From Sceloporus undulatus (Eukaryota > Chordata > Lepidosauria > Squamata > Phrynosomatidae): DNA of 64,000 nucleotides. The position numbers and the translations under genes are program-made. The notes under the pieces are model-generated. The model was not told the DNA's origin, searched no databases, and worked only from the letters and a program-made list of their open reading frames with translations. Location of the stretch: assembly GCF_019175285.1 (NCBI RefSeq), contig NC_056527.1, positions 120,553,273 to 120,617,272 of the forward strand. The letters are read 5' to 3'. Of this stretch, positions 61,901-64,000 are shown piece by piece. The stretch's first letter is position 1. Each line of letters opens with the position of its first letter.

Positions 61901-62254
61901 TTTCATTATCATTTCTCAGTATCTTCTAGCTAGGGCTGGCTGAGTCGTCTAGGTTCGGCTAGGCACCCCACAACTCCATAGTTGGACCTGAAATTGTAAC
62001 TAAAGGTAACTGCAAGAACTGGTGGCATTGATCCAATTCTCTCGTAGGAATTTGGGAAAGGAATTTGGCCCACTTTGAAGAAGCAAAACGGACCCTGGAG
62101 TGTACAAAGTGGCCTCTCTTAGACCTTTGCAACCCCTAGCAATCCCTAAAGAAACTTTCAAAGGGAAGCTGAGAGGCCGTCTCCAGACCCGAAGAGCTTA
62201 GAAAAGACAAGAAATGGTTTTCCTACCTGGAGATTTTTGGTGCTTTTCACCCAT
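29044..62254 (-). CDS. SLC4A5: Electrogenic sodium bicarbonate cotransporter NBCe2 (SLC4 family)
   Basis: Constitutive exons in coding order: 57,178-57,307; 52,941-53,101; 51,364-51,516; 50,531-50,626; 49,962-50,017; 47,845-48,002; 47,615-47,702; 47,232-47,386; 46,868-47,023; 45,672-45,846; 45,296-45,429; 43,548-43,819; 40,113-40,174; 38,691-38,891; then either 38,394-38,507 or 37,398-37,511; 36,256-36,417; 35,211-35,389; 34,453-34,525; 33,608-33,676; 32,988-33,161; 31,752-31,919; end exon 29,044-29,127. Optional exons lie at 30,828-30,912 and 30,149-30,200. A candidate first exon is at 62,227-62,254. Every junction keeps phase; the total is 1,015 residues with the short tail. It cotransports Na and bicarbonate/carbonate at the plasma membrane. 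The cytoplasmic domain has [43 protein letters not shown] and [15 protein letters not shown]. The membrane domain has [69 protein letters not shown] and REQRVTG. Polyglycine and the MTHFD2 neighbour favour SLC4A5 over SLC4A4. Confidence 0.95.
29312..29445 (+). mobile_element. tRNA-derived SINE fragment
   Basis: GCCAGGGTTCAAATCTCTGC head piece and GAAGGCACACGACAACAAAA tail piece with the middle lost. Confidence 0.65.
29640..30020. repeat. Unrecognised TGCA-rich interspersed repeat, copy 1
   Basis: The segment GTTATGTGCTGGTTGTGCAA..GCTGCCTT at about 29,879 is nearly repeated at 33,868 (GTTATGCACTGGTTGTGCAA). Downstream halves (TGTGCAACATGCA, ATGGCACA.TGG) also match. Whole stretch is rich in TGCA and CACAT words. 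Confidence 0.5.
30149..30200 (-). CDS. SLC4A5: SLC4A5 optional 52-bp exon
   Basis: Acceptor GGTCTTTCAG and donor CGCAG|GTAAAC flank 52 bp. After the 85-bp exon it reads [18 protein letters not shown], a hydrophilic serine/aspartate-rich stretch, with the last codon shared with the terminal exon before TGA. Length is not a multiple of three, so its inclusion decides the C-terminus. No family sequence confirms it directly. Confidence 0.6.
30828..30912 (-). CDS. SLC4A5: SLC4A5 optional 85-bp exon (long C-terminus)
   Basis: Acceptor CCTTCCCAG after a long pyrimidine tract; donor CCCA|GTAAGT. It reads [20 protein letters not shown] then QNSVRCVP. This matches the tail I recall in human NBCe2 (PQFPPPSVIKIPMES..DPQNG..C). 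It starts in phase 0 and ends in phase 1. With the 52-bp exon it gives a 1,034-residue protein; without both, the ETTL tail. Confidence 0.8.
31245..31552. mobile_element. Tigger-like MITE with internal minirepeats (decayed copy)
   Basis: Carries GACCCAGGACCCCGTGAAAG at one end and ATCTCTAGGTCCTCCAGCAC inside, as at 45,948-46,394, with an (AAT)n insertion at 31,303. Confidence 0.55.
32442..32628. mobile_element. Tigger/mariner-like MITE
   Basis: Ends CAGTCACCCCTCTTTTTTGC and, inverted, AGAGGGTCAATTGTA. The interior has GGATCTGGAACAGATCCCC. A TA-type target site is plausible (GTA on the left, TATA on the right). Confidence 0.6.
32675..32902 (+). mobile_element. tRNA-derived SINE, near full length
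   Basis: AGTGGTTTGAGTGTTGGACT, GAGACTCGGGTTCAATTCCC (B box), AAGGCAATGGCAAACCTCCT and GGAAATGACTAGAAGGCACG, then an ACAATAAC tail. It ends 85 bp from an SLC4A5 exon. Confidence 0.85.
33290..33450. mobile_element. Foldback MITE, family 1
   Basis: ACACTGCAGCATTAATGCAG and TATCATGGCTCAGCG on the left, CTACAATTCCCAGGATTCCA on the right; the right tip is lost. Confidence 0.65.
33840..34020. repeat. Unrecognised TGCA-rich interspersed repeat, copy 2
   Basis: Matches 29,872-30,020 through TGGTTGTGCAATGCTGCCTT and the following TGCAAC/CACAT words. Confidence 0.5.
35626..36105. mobile_element. Foldback element split by a SPIN-like hAT copy
   Basis: The left part has TCACGGCCAGCATCCATAGT, GGCCATGTTCTAGAAGAGTT and TGTGGCTGGCATCTTCAGAG. 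The right part has the inverse, GATGCCAGCCATCGACGCAG, GTCAGGAATAAATTCTTCTA and GAACTTGGCCACC. It is a large palindromic squamate repeat lacking any open reading frame. Confidence 0.65.
35876..36064. mobile_element. SPIN-like non-autonomous hAT transposon with 8-bp target duplication
   Basis: Terminal inverted repeats CAGTGGTTCTC and GAGAACCACTG. The interior has GGTGACCCTCAACCATAAAA, GTGAAAGGGTTGTTCGATCC and CCCAAAGGGGTTGTGACCCA, which match the SPIN_NA family as I remember it. The 8 bases TTCTAGAA stand on both sides (35,868-35,875 and 36,065-36,072), the duplication length made by hAT elements. It has no transposase and is diverged and internally shortened. Confidence 0.85.
36510..36575 (-). 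mobile_element. SINE tail fragment
   Basis: TTGTGTGCCTTCAAGTCATT is the inverse of the shared SINE tail. Confidence 0.6.
36757..36824. repeat. (ATCT)n microsatellite with gap
   Basis: Uninterrupted ATCT units run into ten Ns at 36,804-36,813 and resume. Confidence 0.97.
36804..36813. other. Assembly gap (10 N)
   Basis: Ten Ns inside an ATCT microsatellite; length likely collapsed. Confidence 0.99.
37398..37511 (-). CDS. SLC4A5: SLC4A5 alternative transmembrane exon A (NBCe1-like version)
   Basis: 114 bp, phase 0 to 0, 38 residues, starting [20 protein letters not shown] and ending [11 protein letters not shown]. Acceptor TTTTCTTCTAG and donor AAG|GTAAAA are intact and no stop is present. 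It aligns to exon B at 38,394 along its full length with 22 of 38 residues identical. It is closer to the NBCe1 (SLC4A4) segment I recall (RKLISDFAI..VPSEFK) than to human NBCe2. It probably replaces exon B; using both would add a second copy of one membrane helix. Confidence 0.85.
38394..38507 (-). CDS. SLC4A5: SLC4A5 transmembrane exon B (canonical NBCe2 version)
   Basis: 114 bp, phase 0 to 0, 38 residues, starting [20 protein letters not shown] and ending [11 protein letters not shown]. It matches the human NBCe2 sequence I recall almost residue for residue. Acceptor CTCCCTTCAG is good; the donor AAG|GTTCGG is poor at +3 and +4. It encodes the helix after the glycosylated loop (TM7 in the 14-helix SLC4 fold) and the linker to the next helix. 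Confidence 0.9.
38691..38891 (-). CDS. SLC4A5: SLC4A5 exon: end of glycosylated loop and next helix
   Basis: 67 residues with the sequon NVT, then [18 protein letters not shown] carrying two loop cysteines, then the helix [19 protein letters not shown] and [12 protein letters not shown]. It ends in phase 0, just before the two alternative exons. Confidence 0.9.
39630..40040 (-). mobile_element. CR1-type LINE fragment
   Basis: AGTTCCCCCTAATGTTTAGG, CTCTTGCAATTTGAACCCAT and GTCCCTGGAGCAGCAGAAAA are in the order found in antisense CR1 3' regions. It is interrupted by unrelated sequence around 39,880-39,940. Confidence 0.6.
40113..40174 (-). CDS. SLC4A5: SLC4A5 exon: glycosylated extracellular loop
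   Basis: 62 bp encoding [21 protein letters not shown]. Four N-glycosylation sequons (NTT, NAS, NNT, NIS) fall within 20 residues. Human NBCe2 as I recall it has [15 protein letters not shown] at the same place. Acceptor TTTTCTGCAG, donor GTG|GTGAGT. Confidence 0.9.
41868..41910. repeat. (AAT)n microsatellite
   Basis: About fourteen AAT units in an SLC4A5 intron. Confidence 0.95.
43227..43268. repeat. (AT)n microsatellite
   Basis: About twenty AT units in an SLC4A5 intron. Confidence 0.95.
43914..44028. mobile_element. Small palindromic MITE (about 115 bp)
   Basis: CCACAAAACAGTGATCGC..CCCAAAATGCAC on the left is inverted on the right as GTGCATTTTGG..TTATCACTGCTTTGTGG, leaving a short AT-rich centre. 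Only this copy was seen. Confidence 0.65.
44137..44640 (+). mobile_element. L2-like LINE, 3' fragment
   Basis: One frame reads [20 protein letters not shown], then [20 protein letters not shown] and, after one in-frame stop, [15 protein letters not shown]. This is the C-terminal signature of L2/CR1-clade LINE proteins (APxLWNSLP..FKxxLKTYLF). The 3' end (AAGGGCGGTAAGAAATAAT) runs into an ATT microsatellite, the usual L2 tail. The rest of the element is missing, so it is a dead 5'-truncated copy. Confidence 0.8.
44876..44943. repeat. (ATC)n microsatellite with gap
   Basis: About nineteen ATC units ending in ten Ns at 44,934-44,943. Confidence 0.97.
44934..44943. other. Assembly gap (10 N)
   Basis: Ten Ns at the end of an ATC microsatellite. 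Confidence 0.99.
45226..45260. repeat. (GGAA)n microsatellite
   Basis: Eight GGAA units, 36 bp from an SLC4A5 exon donor. Confidence 0.95.
45430..45671 (-). other. GC-AG intron in SLC4A5
   Basis: The exon ending at 45,672 closes with TACCAG and the intron opens GCAAGT, a consensus GC-type donor. It ends CTTCCAG before GGAGTCATGG. The join reads [14 protein letters not shown], as the family requires, so the GC is real splicing and not a missed GT nearby. Confidence 0.85.
45948..46394. mobile_element. Tigger-like MITE with internal minirepeats
   Basis: Left end CACTAATCCTTCTATATTTG and right end CATGAATATGGAG/GGACAAGTGTA are inverted counterparts. Between them GACCTAGAGATTCCTAGAGA and CAACTCTATGGTCA recur three or four times in both orientations. 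Confidence 0.65.
46547..46762. mobile_element. Foldback MITE, family 1, near-perfect palindrome
   Basis: CGCATCCACACTGGAGAAAT at the left is answered by ATTTCTCCAGTGTGGATGC at the right. The centre GGGCCCAGAGCGGAGCAGTT.. is itself palindromic. It is the least decayed copy in the window and lies 106 bp from an SLC4A5 exon. Confidence 0.8.
46868..47023 (-). CDS. SLC4A5: SLC4A5 exon with polyglycine tract
   Basis: 52 codons: [20 protein letters not shown], a run of twelve or so glycines, then [20 protein letters not shown]. The run is coded by GGA/GGT/GGC triplets. Human NBCe2, as I recall, also has a glycine-rich insert here between the cytoplasmic and membrane domains, while SLC4A4 has a shorter Gly/His one. 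This supports the SLC4A5 call. Confidence 0.9.
47446..47512 (+). mobile_element. SINE tail fragment
   Basis: CCCCATAAGTCAGAAATGAC TTGAAGGCAC then ACGACAACAAC, the shared SINE tail. Confidence 0.65.
48076..48540 (+). mobile_element. Cluster of three partial tRNA-derived SINEs
   Basis: Partial copies at about 48,076-48,205, 48,219-48,330 and 48,331-48,540. Each shows CAGCCTCAGAGGAA-type bodies; only the last has a clear head (GGGAGACCAGGGTACAAATC) and tail (CCATAAGTCAAAGTCAACTT). Confidence 0.65.
49788..49808. repeat. (AC)n microsatellite
   Basis: Ten or so AC units. Confidence 0.9.
50195..50390. mobile_element. Mariner-like MITE, partial
   Basis: CTAAAATCTGTGGATGCTCA and CTTATATAAAATGGTGAAAT match the interior of the copy at 54,609-54,912. 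Confidence 0.5.
50770..51090. mobile_element. Foldback MITEs, family 1, two adjacent copies
   Basis: A complete copy at about 50,773-50,950 (CACTTTGACACCACTT to AAGTGGTGCTAAAC) is followed by a right half at 50,960-51,088 (AACTGCTTTAATTCTGGAGT). Confidence 0.65.
51752..51809. repeat. (AAT)n(ATT)n perfect inverted microsatellite
   Basis: AAT units switch to ATT units, making a perfect palindrome of almost 60 bp. Confidence 0.95.
52147..52602. mobile_element. Long MITE with tactgtatatact ends
   Basis: Left end TTACTGTATATACTCGATTA and right end GAGTATATACAGTATAT are inverted repeats with TA-rich flanks, fitting a Tc1/mariner-type element. A (TA)n(TG)n tract sits inside at 52,444-52,481. Confidence 0.65.
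52620..52865 (+). mobile_element. tRNA-derived SINE, near full length
   Basis: GGAGACCAGGGTTCAATTCC, TCTCAGCCTTAGAGGAAGGC and TCTTGCCAAGAAAACCCCAT, with its tail duplicated (GGGTGGGCATAAAT twice). Confidence 0.8.
53228..53345 (+). mobile_element. SINE 3' fragment
   Basis: CCAAGGAAACCCCACAACAT and GTCGCCATAAGTCGGCAATG, then TTGAAGGCACACGATTAC. Confidence 0.7.
54330..54540. mobile_element. Foldback MITE, family 1
   Basis: GCACTGCAGAATTAATGCAG, CATGCTATGGAATCCTGGGA, and the inverse CCCAGGATTTTATAGG and CATGACAGTTAAAGC. Confidence 0.75.
54609..54912. mobile_element. Mariner-like MITE, about 300 bp
   Basis: Starts CAGCGGGCCCTTGGGATCC and ends CTGTGGATATGGAGAGCTGA CTG. The interior is AT-rich (CTTATATAAAACGGCAAAAT). 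A related partial copy is at 50,195. Confidence 0.6.
54948..55110 (+). mobile_element. tRNA-derived SINE split by a GATC/AATC microsatellite
   Basis: Head GGAGACCAGGGTACAAAATA is parted by CGATCGATCGATCAATCAAT from the body CCTGCTCAGCCATGG. Confidence 0.65.
55676..55722. repeat. (GAAAA)n(GAAA)n microsatellite
   Basis: Purine-only tract. Confidence 0.95.
55860..56190 (+). mobile_element. tRNA-derived SINE split by a CR1 fragment
   Basis: The SINE reads AGTGGTTTGAGTTTTTGGAT to AAGGAAATCCCATCACAGAA, then resumes with CTTAGGGTTGTCGTAAGTCG and a CAACAACAAC tail. The 85 bp between is an antisense CR1 3' end. Confidence 0.8.
56052..56138 (-). mobile_element. CR1 LINE 3' end, inserted in a SINE
   Basis: AGAATCATAGAATCGTAGAG, then CCATCCAGTCCAACCCC and CTGCCATGCAGGAACTCTCA. 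Confidence 0.8.
56381..56416. repeat. (ATC)n microsatellite
   Basis: About eleven ATC units. Confidence 0.95.
56842..57123. repeat. Intronic duplicated segment, copy 1
   Basis: About 280 bp shared with 60,978-61,271 in the same orientation, including GGCTTAGCTCCCATTCAGTG, CTTCCTAGGAATGTTAAATG and AACAATGTTGGGTCGGACGG. The copies differ by scattered changes and small indels. Confidence 0.75.
57178..57307 (-). CDS. SLC4A5: SLC4A5 exon: start of the conserved cytoplasmic domain
   Basis: Two bases complete a codon, then [42 protein letters not shown]. Acceptor TTTCCTTTCAG, donor AG|GTACAG. Human NBCe2 and NBCe1 share SPAAE..ILGE at this point. A preceding exon must end in phase 1. Confidence 0.92.
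57931..57956. repeat. (AAT)n microsatellite
   Basis: About nine AAT units. Confidence 0.9.
58509..58596. repeat. (ATCT)n microsatellite with gap
   Basis: About nineteen ATCT units ending in ten Ns at 58,587-58,596. Confidence 0.97.
58587..58596. other. Assembly gap (10 N)
   Basis: Ten Ns at the end of an ATCT microsatellite. Confidence 0.99.
58929..58971. repeat. (GAT)n microsatellite
   Basis: Fourteen GAT units. Confidence 0.95.
59170..59425 (+). mobile_element. tRNA-derived SINE, near full length
   Basis: GGGAGACCAGGGTTCAAATC, ATGAAAACCCACTGGGTGAC and CATAAATCACTTGGAGGCAC, with a CAACAACAAT tail. Confidence 0.8.
59838..60097 (-). repeat. 61-bp minisatellite made from a repeat fragment
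   Basis: AGACTAGATCGACTTC recurs at 59,941 and 60,002, and AGACGTGAGCCCACTTC at 60,063, exactly 61 bp apart. Two shorter diverged units precede them. Each unit has GCTGGTAGCATGAGCTTTTG. On the minus strand the unit reads like the GCATCTGAGGAAGT..GCTCATGCTG part of the repeat at 8,071. Confidence 0.8.
60978..61271. repeat. Intronic duplicated segment, copy 2
   Basis: Pairs with 56,842-57,123. It has an extra CACCTCCCACTTGGGGCTAC block that copy 1 lacks. Confidence 0.75.
61275..61570 (-). mobile_element. CR1-type LINE fragment
   Basis: AACTCTCAAAAAGGTCCTAA, CCAAAATCTACCTTCCGGTT and TCTTTTGGAAGACGTCCAGA match antisense CR1-like sequence. A short related piece is at 45,070-45,195. Confidence 0.5.
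62227..62254 (-). CDS. SLC4A5: Candidate first coding exon of SLC4A5
   Basis: ATG at 62,252-62,254 with a purine at -3 and G at +4 opens MGEKHQKSP, followed by one base and a donor CCAG|GTAGGA. That base (G) joined to the TG that starts the 57,307 exon gives valine, reading [12 protein letters not shown]. NBCe1-A, as I recall it, has AVSPAAERIRF at the same junction. Phase fits exactly. The upstream 200 bp is CpG-bearing, as a 5' UTR or promoter would be. A different, longer hydrophobic frame also crosses here but would not join in phase. No transcript evidence. Confidence 0.45.
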
Positions 62255-62470
62255 TTCTTGCCTCCGGCCAACAAAATTTTCACAGAACCGCCCGCGTGCG
62301 ACCGCTTTCCGCCTCCCCAAAAGAGCCCCCCGACCAAAACGACAACAGCGGCAGCAACAACAGCAACAAAAATTAATGCCCTGTAACTTATTTTATCCAC
62401 TCTGTCTGGTTAAACTCCGCCGCTTAATAAGCAGATTATAGGGCAAACGGAGCCGTTTTCTTCGCTCTCA
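62255..62470 (-). promoter_or_regulatory. Possible SLC4A5 5' UTR/promoter
   Basis: Locally CpG-rich (CCGCCCGCGTGCGACCGC) between AT-rich introns, directly upstream of the candidate first exon. No TATA box or clear factor site was recognised. Confidence 0.3.
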
Positions 62471-62847
62471 GCTCTCATGACATGAAGTTACCAAACCAAC
62501 ACAATTCCTGGGGAAGAGGAGGGCTGTTGGGTGACTTTGTGCGTTTGTGCATTTGTGTGCGTGTGTGAGTCTAAGAAAGAGTGGGGAGGGGAGAAAGATA
62601 TAAAAAGAGAAGATGGAAACAATAGAAGCTACAAAAAGGTGTATATTAATCCCTCCACAACCAGAAATGTGAAACGCAACGATGCAGACTGTGCAATGTG
62701 CCAACCAAGCCTTGTCTAAAGCACCACAAAAGGCACATGAATTGCTAAATCAGACCTAAGAACTTGAGATTTTACACATTTACACAATACCTGCCTATTA
62801 ACTGAGTGAAACCGCTGGTGAATAGCCAAAATTGGTTTCTTGTTAAA

Positions 62848-63565
62848 ACACTTGTCCCTCCATATTCTCTGGGGTCAGGGGCAAAGGACCCCGTGAATGG
62901 GGAAAACCCACAAATGACAAAAATGCTATGTCTTTACCCAAGAGGACACCTCTCTAGGAATCTCTAGGTCCTCCAGGGCAACTTGGTGGTCAGCATCTGC
63001 CAGACATTGACCACAGAGTTACACTGGAGGAGCTACAAAGGCCTAGTAAGAGAAAGGTAGGCCAATCCCATCAGGCCTCCCTTAAAGGAACAGCGCCCTC
63101 CCCAAAGGCATCCAACTCCATCCTGGCCTCTGAGGGGGAGAGAGGGTGGGCAAACGCCATCAGTCCTGTCCTTAAGATACAGATCCCTCCATCTGTCCAT
63201 CTGCCATGGTCCAGGCCTCAGAGGGAGAGAAGAATGCTGGACCTAATCCCCTTCCCCTCAACCATTCCCTTCTCCTTTTGTGTCGTGTCTTCTTAGATTG
63301 TAAGCATGGAGGCAGGGAACCGTCTAATTAAATGATTTTATGTACAGTGCTGTGTAAATTTACAGCGCTATATAAATAAAGTTTAATAATAATAATAATA
63401 ATAATAGGAATAATCTCTAGGTCTTTCAGGGCAACTTTTAGTTACAGCTGACCATAGAGTTGCACTGGAGGACCTAGAGATTCCTAGAGAGAACATATTA
63501 ATCAAATCTGTGAATAATCGAAGCCGCAAATATCAAAGCTGCAAATATGGAGGGAGGAGTGTACT
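62848..63565. mobile_element. Tigger-like MITE with internal minirepeats, split by an L2-like repeat
   Basis: Left end ACTTGTCCCTCCATATTCTC with CTCTAGGAATCTCTAGGTCC; right end CTAGAGATTCCTAGAGAGAA and CAAATATGGAGGGAGGAGTG. About 63,060-63,410 is unrelated sequence that includes the L2-like repeat. Confidence 0.65.
63186..63410 (+). mobile_element. L2-like short repeat with ATA-rich tail
   Basis: Second copy of the 16,262 family: TTAGATTGTAAGCATGGAGG, GGCAGGGAACCGTCTAATTA, TGTGTAAATTTACAGCGCTA, then (AAT)n. Confidence 0.65.
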
Positions 63566-63779
63566 TGTCTATTTATTTACATTGGCCAACCAGGCTTTTC
63601 ATGCAACCATAAAACAATCCAACCCCATGTGAAACCTAAAACAGGACAATTAAATCGGTAGACAGTAAAACGTACAAAATGAAAGCTGTCCCTCTTCCCC
63701 GTTTCAGATTCTGCCAAGAAGCGAAGGTAATATACAATGCTGATTTTAACCACCGAGGGCTGGATCCCAGTCGTTTGTA

Positions 63780-63993
63780 GAAGAGAGTCATGATGGCCTA
63801 TGGGACTAGGGCTCTGGAAAGCCAGCATTTGAACCCTCAGCCAGCCATGGAAACCCCATGGAAACTTTGGCCAAGTCACACTCTCTCAGCTTTAGAAGAA
63901 GGCAATAGTGGCAAACCTCTTCAGTAATACATCTTGTTAAGAAAAGTGTATGGGTTCCATAAGTCAGACCTGAAGGCACATAACAACAACATT
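63780..63993 (+). mobile_element. tRNA-derived SINE
   Basis: GACTAGGGCTCTGGAAAGCC, CACTCTCTCAGCTTTAGAAG and CATAAGTCAGACCTGAAGGC, with an ACAACAAC tail. Confidence 0.75.
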
Positions 63994-64000
63994 AGTAGAA

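Larger units (their letters stand above)
57308..62226 (-). other. Large first coding intron of SLC4A5
   Basis: No further SLC4A5 coding exon is visible between these points. The B-type leader of NBCe1 (an IYIGVHVP-like segment) was sought by eye and not found. Contents are repeats listed separately. Confidence 0.45.

Noticed and set aside
62158-62400. 80-codon minus-strand frame with a hydrophobic start (MDKISYRALIFVAVVAAAVV)
   Set aside because: It overlaps the candidate SLC4A5 first exon but is in a frame that does not join the next exon in phase. The hydrophobic run comes from GTT/GCT triplet-rich DNA.
1-64000. Endogenous retrovirus, LTR or Polinton-like element
   Set aside because: No paired long terminal repeats and no capsid, protease, polymerase or envelope signature were recognised on either strand.

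Overview
This window is vertebrate nuclear DNA, almost certainly from a squamate reptile and plausibly an iguanian lizard. It carries three intron-bearing genes in the neighbourhood that mammals have around BOLA3, MTHFD2 and SLC4A5. It also carries a dense squamate-type repeat load: tRNA-headed SINEs with an RTE/Bov-B-like tail, CR1 3' ends, L2-like LINE pieces, foldback MITEs, one SPIN-like hAT element and many microsatellites. Four 10-base N runs mark assembly gaps; three lie in or at the end of microsatellites and one lies in a minisatellite.

Layout. 1 to about 7,980 has no recognisable coding exon. It is AT-rich and ends at a good poly(A) signal, so it is probably the long 3' UTR of a plus-strand gene lying to the left. 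8,030-8,640 is a cluster of repeat copies. BOLA3 (+) has four coding exons from 9,217 to 11,935. 12,016-16,870 is intergenic and repeat-bearing. MTHFD2 (+) has a CpG/CRE/CCAAT/TATA promoter and eight coding exons from 17,212 to 25,090, all with consistent phase, giving 349 residues. SLC4A5 (-) converges on MTHFD2. Its last coding exon is at 29,044-29,127, 21 constitutive exons can be read up to 57,307, and a likely first coding exon lies at 62,227-62,254. The rest is introns and repeats.

BOLA3 and MTHFD2 both encode mitochondrial matrix proteins: Fe-S cluster delivery and folate one-carbon metabolism. SLC4A5 encodes the electrogenic sodium-bicarbonate cotransporter NBCe2 of the plasma membrane. 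They are neighbours, not a pathway.

The most striking result is inside SLC4A5. Two homologous 114-bp exons (37,398-37,511 and 38,394-38,507) lie side by side with the same phase and no stop. They encode alternative versions of one transmembrane segment, so they look like a mutually exclusive exon pair. One matches the SLC4A5 sequence I remember; the other resembles the paralogue SLC4A4. The same gene has a cassette-controlled C-terminus, with either an ETTL PDZ-ligand tail or a longer tail, mirroring the NBCe1-B/-C scheme of SLC4A4. Other items of note are a tandem array of inverted repeats in MTHFD2 intron 1, a duplicated CRE unit at BOLA3, a SPIN-like hAT insertion with a perfect 8-bp target duplication, and a 5S-rRNA-headed SINE. 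All gene names rest on remembered protein families; no search was run.
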